Source: MVRV01 sp964646755 (GTDB lineage Bacteria; Desulfobacterota; Syntrophia; Syntrophales; Smithellaceae). From it: 64,000 bases of DNA. The notes under the pieces were generated by a model, which was not told the DNA's origin, ran no database searches, and saw nothing but the letters and a program-made list of their open reading frames with translations. Both the position numbers and the translations under genes were made by a program. Position 1 is the stretch's first letter; every line of letters begins with the position of its first letter. This document shows, piece after piece, positions 26,028 through 34,219 of the stretch. The DNA lies in contig CAZYIE010000010.1 of assembly GCA_964646755.1 (NCBI GenBank), positions 21,925-85,924 on the forward strand, written 5' to 3'.

Positions 26028-27218
26028 ATGATCGGTATTTCCAAATTATATTGCGGGGCGGTAGAGCCCTCCGATGTGCTGCGCTACAATCGGTACTCCG
26101 GAAAACTGCCCTCGCATTTGCTGCAATTTTCGGCGGATAAAAAACCGGTGGTTGTCTGGAACATGACGCGTCGCTGCAACCTGAAGTGCATTCACTGCTA
26201 TTCCAATTCCGCCAACATAGACTACCCCGATGAGCTAACCACTGAGGAAGGCAAAAAACTCATTGCCGATCTGGCGCAGTTAGGTTCTCCCGTGATTTTA
26301 TTTTCCGGCGGCGAACCACTGTTGCGGCAGGACCTGTTTGATCTGGCGCATTATGCGACAGACAAGGGTATGCGTGCGGTCATTTCCACTAACGGCACAC
26401 TCATCACCAAAGAGGTCGCGGCCAGACTCCGCAAAATCGGTCTTTCTTATGTCGGTGTGAGTCTCGACGGCCTGGAAAAAACGCATGACCGTTTCCGTGG
26501 TAAAAATGGTGCATTCGCAGAAGCCATTGCCGGCATGAGAAATTGCCGCGACGCCGGTATCAAGGTTGGTATCCGCTTTACCGTCAATAAGCACAATCTG
26601 GCTGATGTGCCGGCCATGTTTGATCTTCTCCGGAAAGAAAAAATTGAAAGAATGTGTTTCTATCATCTGGTGTACACCGGTCGTGCTTCCAAGTTACGCG
26701 ATGAGGATTTGACCCATGAAGAAACCCGCAATCTGCTTGATTTAATTGCTGCTGAGACGAGAAAGATGTTTGAATGTGGTCTGTCGCCGGAAATCCTTAC
26801 CGTTGATAATCATGCCGACGGGCCTTATCTGTATCTGAAAATAAAGCAGGAAAATCCCGGGCGGGCCAAAGAAGTATTGGAGCTTCTCGAAATGAACGAG
26901 GGCAACAGCTCCGGCCACGGCATCGGTTGTGTGAGCTGGGATGGTGAAGTCTATCCCGACCAGTTCTGGCGCAATCAGTCGCTGGGCAATATCCGGCAAA
27001 AGCCTTTTAGTGAAATCTGGTTGGATGAAAAAAACGAACTGCTGGTTAAGTTAAAAGACAAGAAGAAACACGTTCATGGACGTTGCGCCGCTTGCTCGTG
27101 GCTTACTGTCTGCGGCGGCAACTTCCGTGCCCGCGCCGAATCTGCAGGCGATGTCTGGGGGCCGGATCCCGCCTGTTATCTTTCAGATGAGGAAATAAGT
27201 AAAAAGGAGGATCAATAA
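26028..27218 (+). CDS. ahbC: AhbC radical SAM enzyme (didecarboxysiroheme deacetylase)
   Basis: Removes the acetate side chains of 12,18-didecarboxysiroheme to give Fe-coproporphyrin III in the siroheme-dependent heme pathway. The radical SAM cluster site is CNLKCIHCYSN (about residues 45-55), with the SAM-binding FSGGEPLLR. A C-terminal auxiliary-cluster (SPASM-type) region contains GRCAACSWLTVCGGNFRARA. The N-terminal stretch ending LPSHLLQFSADKKPVVVWNM is typical of AhbC. The start is ATG 26028 with GAGGAG 6 nt upstream, one base after the previous stop; the ORF itself opens earlier at 25986. Length is about 396 residues. Confidence 0.92.
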   Translation: MIGISKLYCGAVEPSDVLRYNRYSGKLPSHLLQFSADKKPVVVWNMTRRCNLKCIHCYSNSANIDYPDELTTEEGKKLIADLAQLGSPVILFSGGEPLLRQDLFDLAHYATDKGMRAVISTNGTLITKEVAARLRKIGLSYVGVSLDGLEKTHDRFRGKNGAFAEAIAGMRNCRDAGIKVGIRFTVNKHNLADVPAMFDLLRKEKIERMCFYHLVYTGRASKLRDEDLTHEETRNLLDLIAAETRKMFECGLSPEILTVDNHADGPYLYLKIKQENPGRAKEVLELLEMNEGNSSGHGIGCVSWDGEVYPDQFWRNQSLGNIRQKPFSEIWLDEKNELLVKLKDKKKHVHGRCAACSWLTVCGGNFRARAESAGDVWGPDPACYLSDEEISKKEDQ

Positions 27219-28193
27219 ATGCAATTTCCGGATTACCGTCCCCGCAGATTAAGAAAAAATGAGAACTTCCGGCGTTTGATTCGTGAAACGCTATTAAGCG
27301 TCAATGATTTTATCTATCCGCTTTTTGCAGTACCCGGTAAAAATGTTAAAAAGCCGATCTCATCGATGCCGGGCATTTTTCAGCTGTCGATAGACAACCT
27401 GGTCGGGGAAGCACAAAAGGCAAGGGATCTGGGGATACCCGGTATTTTGCTGTTTGGCATTCCAGCGCACAAAGATGATCTGGCAACCGGAGCTTTTGCT
27501 AAAGACGGCATTATTCAACAGGCTGTCCGCCGGATAAAGAAAGAAGTGCCGGACATTTTAGTCATTACTGATGTCTGTCTTTGTGAATACACCAGTCATG
27601 GCCATTGCGGTATGATCGAAAAAGGAGCGGTGGCCAATGACATTACGTTGGAAGTGCTGGCGGAAACAGCTGTTTCGCATGCGCGCGCCGGCGCCGATAT
27701 GGTGGCGCCCTCGGCCATGATGGATGGGCAGATAGCGGCAATCCGCGAAGGTCTCGATGAACAAAATTTTGAGAATATTCCGATTATGGCTTATGCGGCT
27801 AAATATGCTTCCTGTTTCTATGGGCCTTTCCGCGAAGCGGCCCAAAGCGCACCTCAGTTCGGAGACCGGAGAGATTACCAGATGGATCCGGCCAATGGTG
27901 ATGAAGCTATTCGGGAAATTACCCTTGATGTTTCCGAAGGTGCGGACATTATTATGGTGAAACCGGCTCTTGCTTATCTGGATATTATCTGCCGGGCAAA
28001 ACAGGAATTTGATTTGCCGCTTGCGGCATATAACGTTAGTGGTGAATATTCGATGATTAAAGCCGCGGCGCAAATGAACTGGCTTGATGAAGAAAAGGCC
28101 ATGTTCGAATCACTGACGGCAATCAAACGCGCCGGCGCGGATATAATTATTACCTATTGGGCGATGCAGGCAGCGAAAGTGTTGAATAAGTGA
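27219..28193 (+). CDS. hemB: HemB porphobilinogen synthase (5-aminolevulinate dehydratase)
   Basis: Condenses two 5-aminolevulinates to porphobilinogen. It has the usual length (324 residues). The metal loop reads DVCLCEYTSHGHCG with the Cys triad of the zinc-binding class. The two Schiff-base Lys residues lie in MAYAAKYASCFYGPFREA and IIMVKPALAYLDII. The ATG at 27219 directly follows the ahbC stop, with AAAAAGGAGG upstream, so it is tightly coupled. Its place between ahbC and ahbD is noteworthy because it acts several steps earlier. Confidence 0.97.
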   Translation: MQFPDYRPRRLRKNENFRRLIRETLLSVNDFIYPLFAVPGKNVKKPISSMPGIFQLSIDNLVGEAQKARDLGIPGILLFGIPAHKDDLATGAFAKDGIIQQAVRRIKKEVPDILVITDVCLCEYTSHGHCGMIEKGAVANDITLEVLAETAVSHARAGADMVAPSAMMDGQIAAIREGLDEQNFENIPIMAYAAKYASCFYGPFREAAQSAPQFGDRRDYQMDPANGDEAIREITLDVSEGADIIMVKPALAYLDIICRAKQEFDLPLAAYNVSGEYSMIKAAAQMNWLDEEKAMFESLTAIKRAGADIIITYWAMQAAKVLNK

Positions 28194-28202
28194 TAATCGT
28201 TC

Positions 28203-28335
28203 ACCCTCCCCTAGCCCCTCCCCTGAAGGGAGGGGAATATCAACAAAGAAGGGAAGGGGCTAAGAAATAAATCTTATAAAATATCTAGTCTTTTATTCCC
28301 TCCCCATTGAGGGGGGAGGGTTAGGGTGGGGGTGG
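28203..28335. repeat. pair of inverted C-rich repeats upstream of the DUF559-ahbD ORF
   Basis: Copy 1 (28203-28238) reads CACCCTCCCCTAGCCCCTCC...GGGAGGGGAA. Copy 2 (28296-28335) is its inverse, TTCCCTCCCC...GGGAGGGTTAGGGTGGGGG. A third copy in the orientation of copy 1 is at 28678-28713. Copies 2 and 3 therefore bracket the DUF559 segment as inverted repeats, and the GTG start at 28326 lies within copy 2. Confidence 0.8.
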
Positions 28336-29750
28336 AAGTGAAGTTGCTAAACCCAAGCCTGAAACAATTAGCCAGGAATTTGCGATCAAACCAAACAGAT
28401 GCAGAAAAATTATTATGGAACAGTCTTAGATCAAGACAGGTTAAAAATGTAAAATTTAGAAGGCAGCAGCCCATTGGCAATTACATAGTTGATTTTATCT
28501 CGTTCGATAACAAGCTGATTATAGAATTAGACGGCGGTCAGCACGCACAAATTCCTGGCAAAGATCAGGGAAGAGATAACTGGCTTACCGGTCAGGGCTT
28601 TAAAGTATTAAGATTTTGGAACAACGATGTTTTTGGGAATATAGAAGGAGTATTGGAAACTATCATGGAGAATATTTCACCCTCCCTCAACCCCTCCCCT
28701 GGAGGGAGGGGAGTTGCTTTGCGCATGATAGCCTGGGAAGTGACGCGCAGCTGCAATTTAAGCTGTGTCCACTGCCGGGCTGCTGCCAGTTGCGGGCCTT
28801 ATCCTGGTGAGTTATCCACGGATAAATGTCTGCGGCTTATTGACGATATCGTGAGTGTGTCCAAGCCGGTTATTATCCTGACCGGCGGCGAGCCGCTTTT
28901 GCGCCCGGATATTTTTGAAATTGCCGCTTACGGAACACAAAAAGGTCTGCGTATGGTCATGGCGACCAACGGTACGCTTGTGGATACGCCAACCGCGCAA
29001 AAGATGATCGCGAGCGGTATCCAGCGTGTCAGCATCAGCATTGACGGGAAAGACGCCGAAAGTCATGATGCTTTTCGTGGTGAACCCGGTGCGTTTGCCG
29101 GTGCGATGCGGGGCATGGAAGCAATGAAATCTGTGGGGATGGAGTTTCAAATCAACACGACGATTACCACCGCCAATCTCCATCAGATCAAAGATATCCA
29201 CAACATGGTCTTGCAATCGGGTGCTGCTGCACATCATATTTTTCTGCTTGTTCCTACCGGACGAGGGCGGGACTTAGCGGAGCAGGCCATTACGGCAGCT
29301 GATTATGAAGAAACGCTGCTTTGGTTTCATCAGAAAAGCCTGACTTGTGCAATTCAGCTCAAAGCCACCTGTGCGCCTCACTACTTCCGCATAATGCACC
29401 AGAACAAAGCCAAAGGGACCCAGCCTGTGAAAAAAGCGGGTGGCCACTTTTCCGAATCCACCCGGGGCTGTCTGGGCGGTATTTCCTTTTGTTTCATCTC
29501 TCATTTAGGCCAGGTCCAACCCTGCGGTTATCTGGAGCTTGACTGCGGCAATGTGCAAAAGCAGAGCTTCGCCGAAATATGGGAGCTCTCCGATGTGTTC
29601 TGCAATCTTCGCGATTACGGAAAATACGGCGGCAAGTGCGGCCGCTGTGAATTTATCAAAGTCTGCGGTGGCTGTCGAGCGCGGGCATACGAGGCAACGG
29701 GAGATTATCTATCAGAGGAACCGTTGTGTCTTTATGAACCGCAACGCTAG
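28326..29750 (+). CDS. ahbD: DUF559 nuclease domain fused in frame to AhbD heme synthase (radical SAM)
   Basis: One open frame of 474 codons joins two unrelated parts. Residues about 8-117 are a DUF559/Vsr-like nuclease: ARNLRSNQTDAEKLLWNSLR, FRRQQPIGNYIVDFISFDNK, LIIELDGGQHA, LRFWNNDVF. Residues 118-133 are encoded by a C-rich repeat (SPSLNPSPGGRG). From Met134 (ATG 28725) comes AhbD, which makes heme b from Fe-coproporphyrin III: MIAWEVTRSCNLSCVHCRAA (radical SAM Cys triad), LTGGEPLLRPD, and the C-terminal CGRCEFIKVCGGCRARA auxiliary cluster. The ATG at 28725 has GGAGGGGAG upstream, so AhbD (341 residues, full length) may well be made separately. Whether the fusion is translated as one protein is unknown. 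Confidence 0.9.
   Translation: MGVEVKLLNPSLKQLARNLRSNQTDAEKLLWNSLRSRQVKNVKFRRQQPIGNYIVDFISFDNKLIIELDGGQHAQIPGKDQGRDNWLTGQGFKVLRFWNNDVFGNIEGVLETIMENISPSLNPSPGGRGVALRMIAWEVTRSCNLSCVHCRAAASCGPYPGELSTDKCLRLIDDIVSVSKPVIILTGGEPLLRPDIFEIAAYGTQKGLRMVMATNGTLVDTPTAQKMIASGIQRVSISIDGKDAESHDAFRGEPGAFAGAMRGMEAMKSVGMEFQINTTITTANLHQIKDIHNMVLQSGAAAHHIFLLVPTGRGRDLAEQAITAADYEETLLWFHQKSLTCAIQLKATCAPHYFRIMHQNKAKGTQPVKKAGGHFSESTRGCLGGISFCFISHLGQVQPCGYLELDCGNVQKQSFAEIWELSDVFCNLRDYGKYGGKCGRCEFIKVCGGCRARAYEATGDYLSEEPLCLYEPQR
28678..28713. repeat. third C-rich repeat, inside the DUF559-ahbD ORF
   Basis: CACCCTCCCTCAACCCCTCC...GGGAGGGGAG closely matches 28203-28238 in the same orientation and is inverted relative to 28296-28335. 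It encodes the linker between the two domains and supplies the purine-rich ribosome site for ATG 28725. Confidence 0.82.
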
Positions 29751-29824
29751 TGTCATCAGATTCATGTTATGTGTTATTCCGGTGAAGAGATTGTGCCACA
29801 ATAGCGGAAAGTACCAGCAACACC

Positions 29825-29851
29825 GTCATACCGGCGCAGGCCGGCATCCAG
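29825..29851. repeat. palindromic repeat, left flank of the intact GIY-YIG gene
   Basis: GTCATACCGGCGCAGGCCGGCATCCAG in outline: a short palindrome of the same family as those near 6.1, 24.4 and 33.6 kb, ending 11 bp before the GIY-YIG ATG. Confidence 0.72.
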
Positions 29852-29862
29852 AGACTTAAATT

Positions 29863-30153
29863 ATGTTAAAGCAACCGGTCGTATATATTCTGGCAAGCGC
29901 AAGAAATGGAACTCTCTACAGAGGAGTTACATCTGATTTGGTCAAGCGAGTATGGGAACACAAAAATAATTTCGTCGAAGGTTTTACAAAACGCTATAAT
30001 ATTCATCACCTCGTTTGGTATGAAATACATGAAAATATAAGCTCTGCCATCGAACGGGAAAAGGCATTAAAAGAATGGAAAAGGGCATGGAAACTCAATT
30101 TGATTGAGAAAGATAATCCGAATTGGAATGATCTATATGAAAGTATTTCTTGA
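29863..30153 (+). CDS. GIY-YIG nuclease domain protein flanked by palindromes
   Basis: A 96-residue single GIY-YIG domain: VVYILASARNGTLYRGVTSD (the two signature strands), VKRVWEHKNNF with the catalytic-type Arg, a Tyr/Trp segment (HHLVWYEIHENI), a Glu-bearing helix SSAIEREKALKEWKRAWKLN and the ending NPNWNDLYESI. It is about 60 percent identical by eye to the interrupted copy at 24116-24406. It sits exactly between two palindromic repeats; its TGA stop directly abuts the right one. Single-domain GIY-YIG proteins of this type are widespread; a role in repeat mobility is inference only. It interrupts the ahbD to Lrp-type gene spacing in the operon. Confidence 0.88.
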   Translation: MLKQPVVYILASARNGTLYRGVTSDLVKRVWEHKNNFVEGFTKRYNIHHLVWYEIHENISSAIEREKALKEWKRAWKLNLIEKDNPNWNDLYESIS

Positions 30154-30199
30154 CTGGATTCCGGCCTTCGTAACCTAAAGGTCACAAGACCGGAATGAC
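30154..30199. repeat. palindromic repeat, right flank of the intact GIY-YIG gene
   Basis: CTGGATTCCGGCCTTCGTAA...GACCGGAATGAC, nearly identical to 6244-6289 and the reverse complement of the 24041-24088 type. It begins at the base after the GIY-YIG stop codon and ends 17 bp before the next gene. Confidence 0.8.
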
Positions 30200-30215
30200 G
30201 AAGTAGGGTGTTGCG

Positions 30216-30662
30216 ATGGACGATATCGATAAAAAAATATTAAATATACTGCAAAAAGAGTTTCCGCTCACAGAGCGTCCTTTTCTTGCCGTTGCGCAGA
30301 AATGCGGCCTGAGCGAAGAAGAAGTAATCAGCCGTGTTCAAAAGTTGAAAGAGAAGGGAATTCTTCGCCGGATCGGTGCGATCTTCAGCGGCGCTAATTT
30401 GGGCCGCGTCAGCACTCTTTGCGCGGCGCGGGTGCCGGAAGAAAAGCTGGATAATTTTGTCAGTGCCGTTAACGCTTACTCCGGTGTGACACATAATTAT
30501 CGGAGAAATAATGAATATAATGTTTGGTTTACGGTGAATGCGGCCAGCAGAAAAGAAATTGCCCGGTTTCTTACGCAATTAAAAGAAAATACAGGTGTGT
30601 CGGATATTCTGGAAATGAATGCAGTGCGTACTTTTAAGATAGATGCTTCCTTTGAAATGTAA
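30216..30662 (+). CDS. Lrp/AsnC-like siroheme decarboxylase subunit (AhbA/AhbB type)
   Basis: A 148-residue protein with an Lrp-like winged helix (residues about 1-55, ITSRVQKLKEKGILRRIGAI-type, here VISRVQKLKEKGILRR) and a C-terminal ferredoxin-like domain. The stretch GVTHNYRRNNEYNVWFTV (about 92-109) is diagnostic of the siroheme decarboxylases AhbA/AhbB and of NirD/G/H/L rather than of true Lrp regulators. AhbA and AhbB normally form a heterodimer that removes two carboxyls from siroheme; only one such gene is in the window. The context between ahbD and polA, in the heme operon, supports the enzymatic reading. It starts at ATG 30216 after a short, weak AGGGTG. Confidence 0.88.
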   Translation: MDDIDKKILNILQKEFPLTERPFLAVAQKCGLSEEEVISRVQKLKEKGILRRIGAIFSGANLGRVSTLCAARVPEEKLDNFVSAVNAYSGVTHNYRRNNEYNVWFTVNAASRKEIARFLTQLKENTGVSDILEMNAVRTFKIDASFEM

Positions 30663-30704
30663 TTACCCCAAAAAATGCTGACGCTGATTGGAGCAATTTA
30701 GATT

Positions 30705-33368
30705 ATGTCCAGTGAAAACAAAGTACCCGTTGTCGCTCTTGTTGATGGCAGCAACTATGTCTATCGCGCCTTTTACGGGATTCCGTCGCTTACGAATTCC
30801 AAAGGTTTTCCTACCAATGCCATTTACGGTTTTACCACCATGCTGCTAAAACTTCTGCGAGATCTTCAACCTGATTACATTGTTGTTACGTTTGATCTTA
30901 AAGGTGCAACTTTACGTCATGAGGAGTTTGCCGATTATAAAGCAACCCGTAAACCCATGCCCGATGACTTGATTCCGCAGATTCCTTGCATCAAAGACGT
31001 GGTTCGTGGCTTATCCATTACGGTATTGGAAAAGCAGGGTATCGAAGCGGATGATATTATCGGTACGCTGGCGGTAAGTGCAAGCAGGCTGGGCTGGAAA
31101 ACTATTCTTGTCTCCGGGGACAAAGATCTGATGCAGCTTATTGATGAAAATGTCACCATGATTGATACAATGAAGGATAAAACTTACGACGTGGCGGCGG
31201 TGAAAGAGCGCTTCGGCGTGGGGCCCGATAAAGTTATGGAAATCCTCGGACTGATGGGTGATTCGTCGGATAACATTCCGGGGGTGCCGGGTATCGGCCC
31301 GAAGACGGCACAACGGTTGATCGAAGAATATGGTTCTGTCGAGGAAGTTATCCGGAATACGGAAAATTTAAGGAACGTCAAATTGCGGGAGAGCTTTCGC
31401 CAGCATGCCGAACAGGCGCGCATGAGCCGTCAGCTGGCACTAATCAGGAAAGATATTGAAATTGATTTTGATCTGAAAGATGCAGTGCGGCGGTCACCCA
31501 ATAAAGAAGTTCTTGCTCAGCTGTTTAGTGAATTTGAATTTTCATCGCTCCTGCAAGAGATCAAACGCGGCGCCGAAAAAGTTGTTAAGGATTGTAAGAT
31601 TATTCATGATAGCAAAGAATTAGAGCAGCTTATCGCTCAATTGCAGGATTTACCAGAGATATCACTGGAGCTGATACGGGAAAAAAGCCAGCCCGCGGAT
31701 TTAATCGGCATGGCCGTGAGCACAGGCAGGAATGCTTTTTACGTGCCCTTGGGTCATACTACACCGCAGATGCAGTTGCCGGCAAAAGAAGTATTTGTTG
31801 CACTGTTTCCTGTTCTTAACAGTGCCGGGATTAGGAAAAATATCTACGATCTCAAAACTGCTCTTCTGGATATGGGAAATTGCGGTGTGGAGATCCAGGC
31901 AGGCAATGATGTTATGCTTGCCGCCTATCTGCTCAATCCCGCCCGGCATTCTTATGATCTCTCCGAAATTGCCTGGGAATATTTGCACGAGCAGATTCCC
32001 TCCGTAAACGATGTGGCCGGGGGCAAGGGCAAAACTTATCCGCTTAATCTGGTGGCCATAGACAAAATGGCCGCATATGCCGGCGCGCGCGCCGGTGCGG
32101 TATTTGCTCTGGCGCCGGTTCTGGCCGGAAAATTAAAGGAAATCGCTGCCACCGATCTCTTCTCCAAAGTTGAAATACCGCTTTTGCACGTGATCTCCGC
32201 AATGGAGAAAAAAGGCGTGCTTATTGATGTTAATCTTTTAGGGCAAATGTCCAAGGAACTGGCTCAACTGCTGTCTATTTCCGAAGAAAAAATATTTCGC
32301 CTGGCCGGTGAAAAATTCAACATCAATTCCCCGAAACAGTTACAGAGCATTTTATTTGACAAGCTCAAACTACCCACAGGCAAGAAAACGAAGGAAGGTT
32401 TCTCTACAGATGTTGAAGTTCTTTCTTATCTGGCGCAAACTCATGAGTTGCCCGCGGAAATCCTCGCTTACCGCAGCCTGGCTAAACTAAAATCCACTTA
32501 TGTGGACGCACTACCGGTACTGGTTGATCCGCAAACAGGCCGGATTCATACGTCCTACAATCAAATGGTGACGGCGACAGGCAGGCTGTCGAGCAGTAAT
32601 CCTAATTTACAGAATATTCCGATTCGGACGCTGGAGGGCAAAAGAATCCGGCAGGCATTCATTGCCGCTCCCGGTAGCGTTCTGATTTCCGCCGATTATT
32701 CGCAAATAGAACTGCGCGTGCTGGCGCATTTCTCGGAAGACGAGACCCTGCTCGAAGCCTTTACTTCGGGAGAGGATATCCATAGCCGCACGGCATCGGA
32801 TATATTCGGTGTCTTTCCGCAAATGGTTAACGCCGATATGCGCCGGCAGGCCAAAGTAATCAACTTCGGCATTCTCTATGGCATGAGCGCTTTCGGTCTA
32901 GCCAAAGAGCTGGGTGTTTCCCAGAAAATAGCTCAGGTCTACATTGACGGATATTTTGCCCGCTATAAAAAAGTGCGGTGTTATCTGGATGGAATATTAG
33001 AAGGCGCACGCCAGAACGGATTTGTCTGCACGCTGTTGAATCGCCGCCGTTATTTGCCGGAGTTAAAAAGTCCGGTAGCTCAGGTGCGGCAATTTGCCGA
33101 ACGCATGGCAATTAACGCGCCTATTCAGGGAACGGCCGCTGATTTGATTAAAGTAGCTATGGTCAATATAGCCTCTTTGCTGCAGAAGAAAAATCTCACT
33201 GCCCGGCTGATTATGCAGGTGCATGACGAACTGGTTCTCGAAGCACCGCTTCAGGAAAGAGACGAAGTCATGGCCTTGGTTAAAAAGGAAATGGAAGAAG
33301 TCATTAAGCTCAAGGTGCCGTTGAAGGTTGAGATTGCATTTGGAAACAATTGGGACGAAGCACATTAG
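30705..33368 (+). CDS. polA: DNA polymerase I
   Basis: Repair and Okazaki-maturation polymerase, 887 residues. The 5' nuclease domain (about 1-290) keeps its acidic residues (LVDGSNYVYRAFYGIP, GIEADDIIGTLA, LMGDSSDNIPGVPGIGPKTA). The polymerase domain (about 510-887) has motif A DYSQIELRVLAHFS, motif B RRQAKVINFGILYGMSAFGL and motif C VHDELVLE. The middle 3'-5' exonuclease-like domain is degenerate: the DxE of motif I reads SLE (ISLELI), and the DxD-containing Exo III motif reads YAGARAGAVF. So proofreading is probably lost, as in many bacterial Pol I enzymes. It is last in the heme operon by strand and 42 bp spacing, though it may have its own promoter. Confidence 0.97.
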   Translation: MSSENKVPVVALVDGSNYVYRAFYGIPSLTNSKGFPTNAIYGFTTMLLKLLRDLQPDYIVVTFDLKGATLRHEEFADYKATRKPMPDDLIPQIPCIKDVVRGLSITVLEKQGIEADDIIGTLAVSASRLGWKTILVSGDKDLMQLIDENVTMIDTMKDKTYDVAAVKERFGVGPDKVMEILGLMGDSSDNIPGVPGIGPKTAQRLIEEYGSVEEVIRNTENLRNVKLRESFRQHAEQARMSRQLALIRKDIEIDFDLKDAVRRSPNKEVLAQLFSEFEFSSLLQEIKRGAEKVVKDCKIIHDSKELEQLIAQLQDLPEISLELIREKSQPADLIGMAVSTGRNAFYVPLGHTTPQMQLPAKEVFVALFPVLNSAGIRKNIYDLKTALLDMGNCGVEIQAGNDVMLAAYLLNPARHSYDLSEIAWEYLHEQIPSVNDVAGGKGKTYPLNLVAIDKMAAYAGARAGAVFALAPVLAGKLKEIAATDLFSKVEIPLLHVISAMEKKGVLIDVNLLGQMSKELAQLLSISEEKIFRLAGEKFNINSPKQLQSILFDKLKLPTGKKTKEGFSTDVEVLSYLAQTHELPAEILAYRSLAKLKSTYVDALPVLVDPQTGRIHTSYNQMVTATGRLSSSNPNLQNIPIRTLEGKRIRQAFIAAPGSVLISADYSQIELRVLAHFSEDETLLEAFTSGEDIHSRTASDIFGVFPQMVNADMRRQAKVINFGILYGMSAFGLAKELGVSQKIAQVYIDGYFARYKKVRCYLDGILEGARQNGFVCTLLNRRRYLPELKSPVAQVRQFAERMAINAPIQGTAADLIKVAMVNIASLLQKKNLTARLIMQVHDELVLEAPLQERDEVMALVKKEMEEVIKLKVPLKVEIAFGNNWDEAH

Positions 33369-33489
33369 AAAAGGCTGAAGGGATTTAGACTGAAGGCTGA
33401 AGCAAAAGCATTTTGGATAAAGTACAGGGCAAGTTTTTGAACAGTCTTTAAAAGGAGAGTGTCGTTTCTTGGTGTCATTGCCTGGCTGG

Positions 33490-33631
33490 GAGACTGTGTC
33501 GTAATTGCTTTTTTGTCATTCCGGGCAAGCGAAGCGCGACCCGGAATCCAGTATATTCAACAACTTCTGGATGCCGGTTTTCACCGGCATGACGACTTTA
33601 ATGGCACTTTTTGCTATTGTGACACAGTCTC
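33490..33631. repeat. nested palindromic repeats (outer GAGACTGTGTC / GACACAGTCTC)
   Basis: The outer 11-bp arms match the second shell of the 6.1-kb stack. They enclose two palindromes: GTCATTCCGGGC...GACCCGGAATCCAG and CTGGATGCCGG...CCGGCATGAC. It lies in the 373-bp gap between polA and the exported-protein gene. The remainder of that gap holds a small palindrome CCCTTGATAATCAAGGG (33716-33732) and nothing else I recognise. Confidence 0.75.
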
Positions 33632-33741
33632 TGGACCCGGCAATCCAGATATATTGTAATTGGTGAAAGCGCTGTGCTTGTTCCACCATACGAACTTTAT
33701 GATTATGTAAGCTTTCCCTTGATAATCAAGGGTGCTGGTTA

Positions 33742-34170
33742 TTATTTATCTCTCCGGTAGATATAGTAAGGTAAAAATTTGGCAAATTGTTCGTCTGGAT
33801 TTTTCCACTTAATTTCATTTATGTCGTTGGTTAATTCCCACTCTGATGCTTTGCCATCAAACATTTTACCTACAAGACGCTTGCCTTCCAGCTTCAGCGT
33901 TGCATATAATTTTTCATCACCGACATTGAATCCAGAATCCCGATTGGCCCTGCAAAAACCATCGATCTTATCAATTACGCCTATTACTTCAATTACATCA
34001 CCGTTAATCTGAAAACGATAATGTGAGCATTCCCAGATCCGTCCGCTGACAAACTGCCGCCAATTCCCTTCAATGTTTGCGCCCGTTTGTGCCTGAGTCG
34101 GAATTGCCAAACCAAGTAGTGCAGTAATAATGATCAAGGATATTTCAATGCTTCTTTTTAATATTTTCAT
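33742..34170 (-). CDS. exported hypothetical protein
   Basis: I do not recognise this 142-residue protein. The start at ATG 34170 has AAGGAG 7 nt upstream; the ORF itself opens at 34209. A signal peptide (about residues 1-27, core ISLIIITALLGLAIP, cut after TQA) is followed by a small beta-rich domain. Two Trp residues (EGNWRQF, RIWECSHYRF), two Cys (WECSHY, GFCRANR) that could form a disulfide in the periplasm, and a closing basic YYIYRRDK are visible. The pattern GNW...G.W suggests a lipocalin-like or DUF-type beta barrel, but I cannot support a family. It stands alone. Confidence 0.6.
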   Translation of the reverse strand: MKILKRSIEISLIIITALLGLAIPTQAQTGANIEGNWRQFVSGRIWECSHYRFQINGDVIEVIGVIDKIDGFCRANRDSGFNVGDEKLYATLKLEGKRLVGKMFDGKASEWELTNDINEIKWKNPDEQFAKFLPYYIYRRDK

Positions 34171-34219
34171 ATTTACACTCCTTAATTGCATTTGTTTCCT
34201 TGTCGGCATGATATCATTT

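Noticed and set aside
28203..28713. possible CRISPR-like array of C-rich repeats
   Set aside because: Only three copies, in mixed orientation, with unequal spacing and a coding segment between them.
33716..33732. CCCTTGATAATCAAGGG as a terminator
   Set aside because: No T-tract on the strand that would need it; noted only within the intergenic description.
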